A stretch of 64,000 bases of DNA from Argonema antarcticum A004/B2 (lineage in GTDB: Bacteria; Cyanobacteriota; Cyanobacteriia; Cyanobacteriales; Aerosakkonemataceae): NCBI RefSeq assembly GCF_023333585.1, contig NZ_JAIQZN010000007.1, positions 62,001-126,000 on the forward strand. The letters run 5' to 3'. A program made the position numbers and the translations under genes. Positions 61,585 to 64,000 of the stretch are shown here, piece after piece (position 1 is the first letter of the stretch; the number at the start of each line of letters is the position of its first letter). Under the pieces are notes generated by a model. It had not been told where the DNA came from, ran no database searches, and worked only from the letters and a program-made list of their open reading frames with translations.

Positions 61585-61797
61585 CTATGCCTTACTCACA
61601 TCTTTCTTAACAAAATCCGGCTTGACATCCGGGGGGGAATGGGTGGAAACTAATTTCCATGTAGAAGCGATGTCATGCAAACGTTGCCAGCCTCGCCACA
61701 GTGTCTTGACACCCGGTTCACCATCTCCTTTACGCCCCAAAAATCCACCTAGTTTCGCAATCCAACGAATACAATTACTTAAACTTGGGGGAGATTC
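61585..61797 (-). pseudogene. C-terminal piece of an IS4-type transposase
   Basis: Reads CIRWIAKLGGFLGRKGDGEP, GVKTLWRGWQRLHDIASTWK and ends FVKKDVSKA stop, the last codons lying in the inverted repeat. This matches the C-terminal helical part of Tn5/IS4-type transposases. It is in a different frame from the N-terminal piece. Confidence 0.75.
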
Positions 61798-62035
61798 AGT
61801 GGGGACGTTCTAAGGTACTTCTTTGGTGGGCTTGGCGAATCGCGTCTGAGGAGACTCGTGGAGATGACCAAAAGTCATAAGTCCCCTGGGTGGCTGCCCA
61901 GTCCCCTGATGCTTGTGGCACACTGGCATGGGGCTGTGAGGCTAAGTCCGACACAATACGCACCAGTCGTTGTACGCGACGCCGATCGCCCAAACAAGCA
62001 AATTGTAGTTCTGCTACTGCCCATTGTGCCGTCAT
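61796..62035 (-). pseudogene. N-terminal piece of an IS4-type transposase
   Basis: 79 codons: WAVAELQFACLGDRRRVQRL, VRIVSDLASQPHASVPQASG, DWAATQGTYDFW. This is the DNA-binding domain of Tn5/IS4-type transposases. The DDE catalytic domain that should follow is deleted and the frame closes after ERPH. Confidence 0.8.
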
Positions 62036-62126
62036 AGTTCCTGACTCGCCTCTTTTACCGTAATTCTCGTATTACTTGATTCGGTTCATTTTGTCAATAA
62101 TACTCCCCCGGAGCGATTGCCCGCCG

Positions 62127-62152
62127 GGAGAGACGGCTTAAGCCGTCTCTCC
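62127..62152. terminator. 26-base perfect palindrome at the IS end
   Basis: GGAGAGACGGCTT directly followed by its complement, immediately inside the right inverted repeat and upstream of the transposase start. Such hairpins can stop incoming transcription or translation of the transposase. Confidence 0.6.
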
Positions 62153-62259
62153 TTTGTTAAGAAAGATGTGAGTAAGGCATAGCTTAAAAAGGGGGGAACC
62201 GGATTCAAAGTCTCCCTTAAAAAGGGGGATGCGAGGGGGAGCGAAAACCCATAACCTGA

Positions 62260-62289
62260 TAACTAGCAACTTGAGTTACTATCTATTTT
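62260..62289 (-). repeat. Outer inverted repeat, right arm
   Basis: Inverse of 61513-61542 with one mismatch. It contains the stop codon (62283-62285) of the oxidase-like gene. Confidence 0.8.
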
Positions 62290-64000
62290 AATTGAACCCA
62301 TTTCGCCACAGAAGGCACTCCACGGCGGTCAATCATAAACAACATATACCAGCCCGGTGGTGCTACATTCTGCTCATTCGTAACCTTTATTTTCAGACTA
62401 CCAGCAACACCGAGACTAAACTCTAAATCCACCAGTCTTTGTCCTGTATTAAAAGCATGAGTAGTCGATCCAGGTTTAATCAAACTTACCCATTGAATTT
62501 CCCCAGCTTGCGGTGTTTTAATCTCCAAATTATCACCATACTTTAACTGTTCGGGAGCATTTTCAATGATTGGTCTTGCGCCCTTGAATAGGTACGGCGG
62601 ATAATACATTTCCAGTCGCAGTTCATCATCAGTTCGCGCTGGATTTGACCCGGCTGTAATTACTCTGCCATCTGGTAAAAGTAGTGCGATAGAATGATAT
62701 AATCGCTCCACTCTCGAAGTTGCTGCTATTGTCCAAGTATTCGTGACTGGATTGTAAATTTCTGCTGCCAAAGTTGCTTGTACCCGCGATTCATTCAAGC
62801 TACTACCACCGCAAACCAACACAGTGCGATCGGGTAACAATACAGCATTCAAGTGCATTCGAGGAAAATTCAAAGGTGTTGCTGCTTGATAAGTGGGATT
62901 AGCCGCAGCTAAATTAACAATATTCACCTTCTTATGTGCCTCAACTGCGTGATGATTTCCACCTTCAAACGCACCACCACCTATTAGCATTACTCGTTGT
63001 TCTTGTGCAGGTGGTAATATTACACTAGCAGATTGATTCCGGTGTTCTTGTTCCAGGTGACCGATTAACCCAGGTACTTCTACTTCTGTGATAGGTTGCG
63101 TCGGATTTGTTGGCAAAGTTAATAACCGTGGTGTCACCTCATTATTATTCCCATATTGACCACCAGAATAGAAAATTTTGCCATCACGTAACAGGAAAAG
63201 GTGTGCATACATCGGCAATTGACTGGTATTTTGTCCAAAAGCCGTCCAAGTATTCGTTTGTGGGGAATAAATTTCTGGGATTAAATTGAGATTGCCATCT
63301 TCTCCTAGTCCAGAAACAGCTAAAACTCGACCATCACCCAGCGTTACCAAAGTTGGATACCAGCGACCACCTTTCATTTGCGGTAGAGGTTTCCATTTTT
63401 CAGCAAAGGCATCAAAAATAAAAGCATCTCTCAATCCAAAAAATGGATGTCCGAAGTCATATTGTTTTGTTCCACCTGCGACCAAAAGAGAACCGTCTGA
63501 CAGAAAAGAATGTCCAGCACAGAAGAAATCTACGGGAGTTTGGGGAGTAAAAAATGTACCTTTTTGATAATCCCAGACAACGCTGCGGAAATTGTTGTTG
63601 GCATTGGCAGGATTGTTGCCAGAACCTGAGAAAAATAACACCTTGTTGGTAGGCAAAACAGCAGCGTGAACTGCCAATAGTTGCGAATTATAAGGTAATA
63701 ATCTCCAAATGCCTTGATTAGCGGCTTGATCGAGGTCAATATTCAGGTCTAGAACTTGATAATATCCCTGATTTAGTTGCGGCGGGTTGTCGATTTGGAA
63801 GAAGATTAATTCAGGCCGTCCCTTACCTTTTAAGTCGGCAACTGCAATGCCTGCACCTTGATTTTCCCAGGAAAATAATGGAACTGGCACCCAAGGACTC
63901 CAACCTTCGGTCACATTGCCAGCAGTATCGAGATTCCAACCAATTTGATAAAATCCCTGATTAACTCCGGGGGGGTTATCTATTTGAAAGATGATTAATT
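62283..64000 (-). CDS. Galactose-oxidase/glyoxal-oxidase-like protein (5' end outside window)
   Basis: The minus-strand frame is open to base 64000; the GTG at 63914 is internal, because the codons before it (IIFQIDNPPGVNQGFYQIGW) repeat a later stretch (LIFFQIDNPPQLNQGYYQVL). The N-terminal part thus has FG-GAP/VCBS-like repeats. Then come Kelch-type blades (SFLSDGSLLVAGGTKQYDFG, RWYPTLVTLGDGRVLAVSG, LYHSIALLLPDGRVITAGS) and the DUF1929 C-terminal domain (MYYPPYLFKGARPIIENAPE). Tyr in RWYPT and LYHS plus FFCAGHS may build the copper site with its Cys-Tyr cofactor. Probably secreted; substrate unknown. Confidence 0.85.
   Translation of the reverse strand, partial: LIIFQIDNPPGVNQGFYQIGWNLDTAGNVTEGWSPWVPVPLFSWENQGAGIAVADLKGKGRPELIFFQIDNPPQLNQGYYQVLDLNIDLDQAANQGIWRLLPYNSQLLAVHAAVLPTNKVLFFSGSGNNPANANNNFRSVVWDYQKGTFFTPQTPVDFFCAGHSFLSDGSLLVAGGTKQYDFGHPFFGLRDAFIFDAFAEKWKPLPQMKGGRWYPTLVTLGDGRVLAVSGLGEDGNLNLIPEIYSPQTNTWTAFGQNTSQLPMYAHLFLLRDGKIFYSGGQYGNNNEVTPRLLTLPTNPTQPITEVEVPGLIGHLEQEHRNQSASVILPPAQEQRVMLIGGGAFEGGNHHAVEAHKKVNIVNLAAANPTYQAATPLNFPRMHLNAVLLPDRTVLVCGGSSLNESRVQATLAAEIYNPVTNTWTIAATSRVERLYHSIALLLPDGRVITAGSNPARTDDELRLEMYYPPYLFKGARPIIENAPEQLKYGDNLEIKTPQAGEIQWVSLIKPGSTTHAFNTGQRLVDLEFSLGVAGSLKIKVTNEQNVAPPGWYMLFMIDRRGVPSVAKWVQLK

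Larger units (their letters stand above)
61582..62185 (-). mobile_element. Internally deleted IS4-type element (MITE-like)
   Basis: 604 bases bounded by perfect 33-base inverted repeats (61582-61614 and 62153-62185, AAGCTATGCCTTACTCACAT at the start). The minus strand keeps a transposase N-terminus and C-terminus, with the catalytic middle deleted. A 26-base palindrome lies just inside the right end. Confidence 0.85.

Overview
This window looks like chromosomal DNA from a filamentous cyanobacterium, probably of the Oscillatoriales (Microcoleus/Oscillatoria-like); the genus is an inference. The evidence is the very frequent HIP1 octamer GCGATCGC, genes typical of cyanobacteria (a CRR6-type NDH-1 assembly factor, a FurC/PerR repressor, a group 2 sigma factor, XisH/XisI, CHAT and caspase STAND proteins with WD40 repeats, PEP-CTERM surface proteins), many heptamer and octamer tandem repeats, and hairpin-type repeats. 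No rRNA, tRNA or CRISPR array was seen.

Layout. 1-2.6 kb: the C-terminal part of a NACHT-pentapeptide protein whose start lies outside the window, then a FurC/PerR gene. 2.9-16.5 kb: mostly core genes and receptors: CRR6, a GmhB-like phosphatase, a heptosyltransferase, ispD, a membrane alpha/beta hydrolase, a secreted TPR protein and three dCache receptors. Two of these are chemoreceptors lying in tandem, followed by a decayed third chemoreceptor tail and an IS605-type right end. 16.7-22.9 kb: an accessory mosaic of duplicated and broken pieces. It holds a toxin/immunity-like pair, an ADP-ribosyltransferase-like protein with a small partner, an HTH protein, a tiny membrane peptide, and a tandem array of TumE/TumA-like toxin-antitoxin genes in which one toxin is reduced to its first codons. 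22.9-26.5 kb: metH. 26.5-30.7 kb: RelE-, MazF- and YhaV-type toxins with antitoxins, and a DUF488-DUF488-dual-OB operon. 30.8-33.4 kb: an unusual fusion of a cyclic-nucleotide domain, a degenerate sigma54-activator AAA domain and a membrane polyferredoxin.

34-40.7 kb: decayed WD40 and caspase fragments, a hypothetical gene and a large CHAT-nSTAND-WD40 protein. 41-52.5 kb: mainly housekeeping and surface genes (M23 lipoprotein, thioredoxin-fold protein, NarL-type regulator, TPR protein, two PEP-CTERM proteins, priA, a sigma factor, a GNAT enzyme). 53.2-62.2 kb: a second accessory region. It has a broken HNH gene, a putative Tse2-like toxin with a neighbour, an LRAT/NlpC-like protein, several toxin-antitoxin remnants, XisH/XisI, two decayed genes, small membrane proteins and lipoproteins, and an internally deleted IS4-type element nested between outer inverted repeats. 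The window ends inside a galactose-oxidase/glyoxal-oxidase-like protein.

Two themes stand out. First, tandem and hairpin repeats that normally sit between genes also sit in frame inside four large genes (the NACHT protein, the AAA-polyferredoxin protein, the CHAT-WD40 protein and priA). Second, the 18-21 kb mosaic holds two reciprocally damaged copies of what can be rebuilt as one three-gene module: HTH protein, ADP-ribosyltransferase-like protein, small acidic partner. This module is the best candidate here for an undescribed conflict system.
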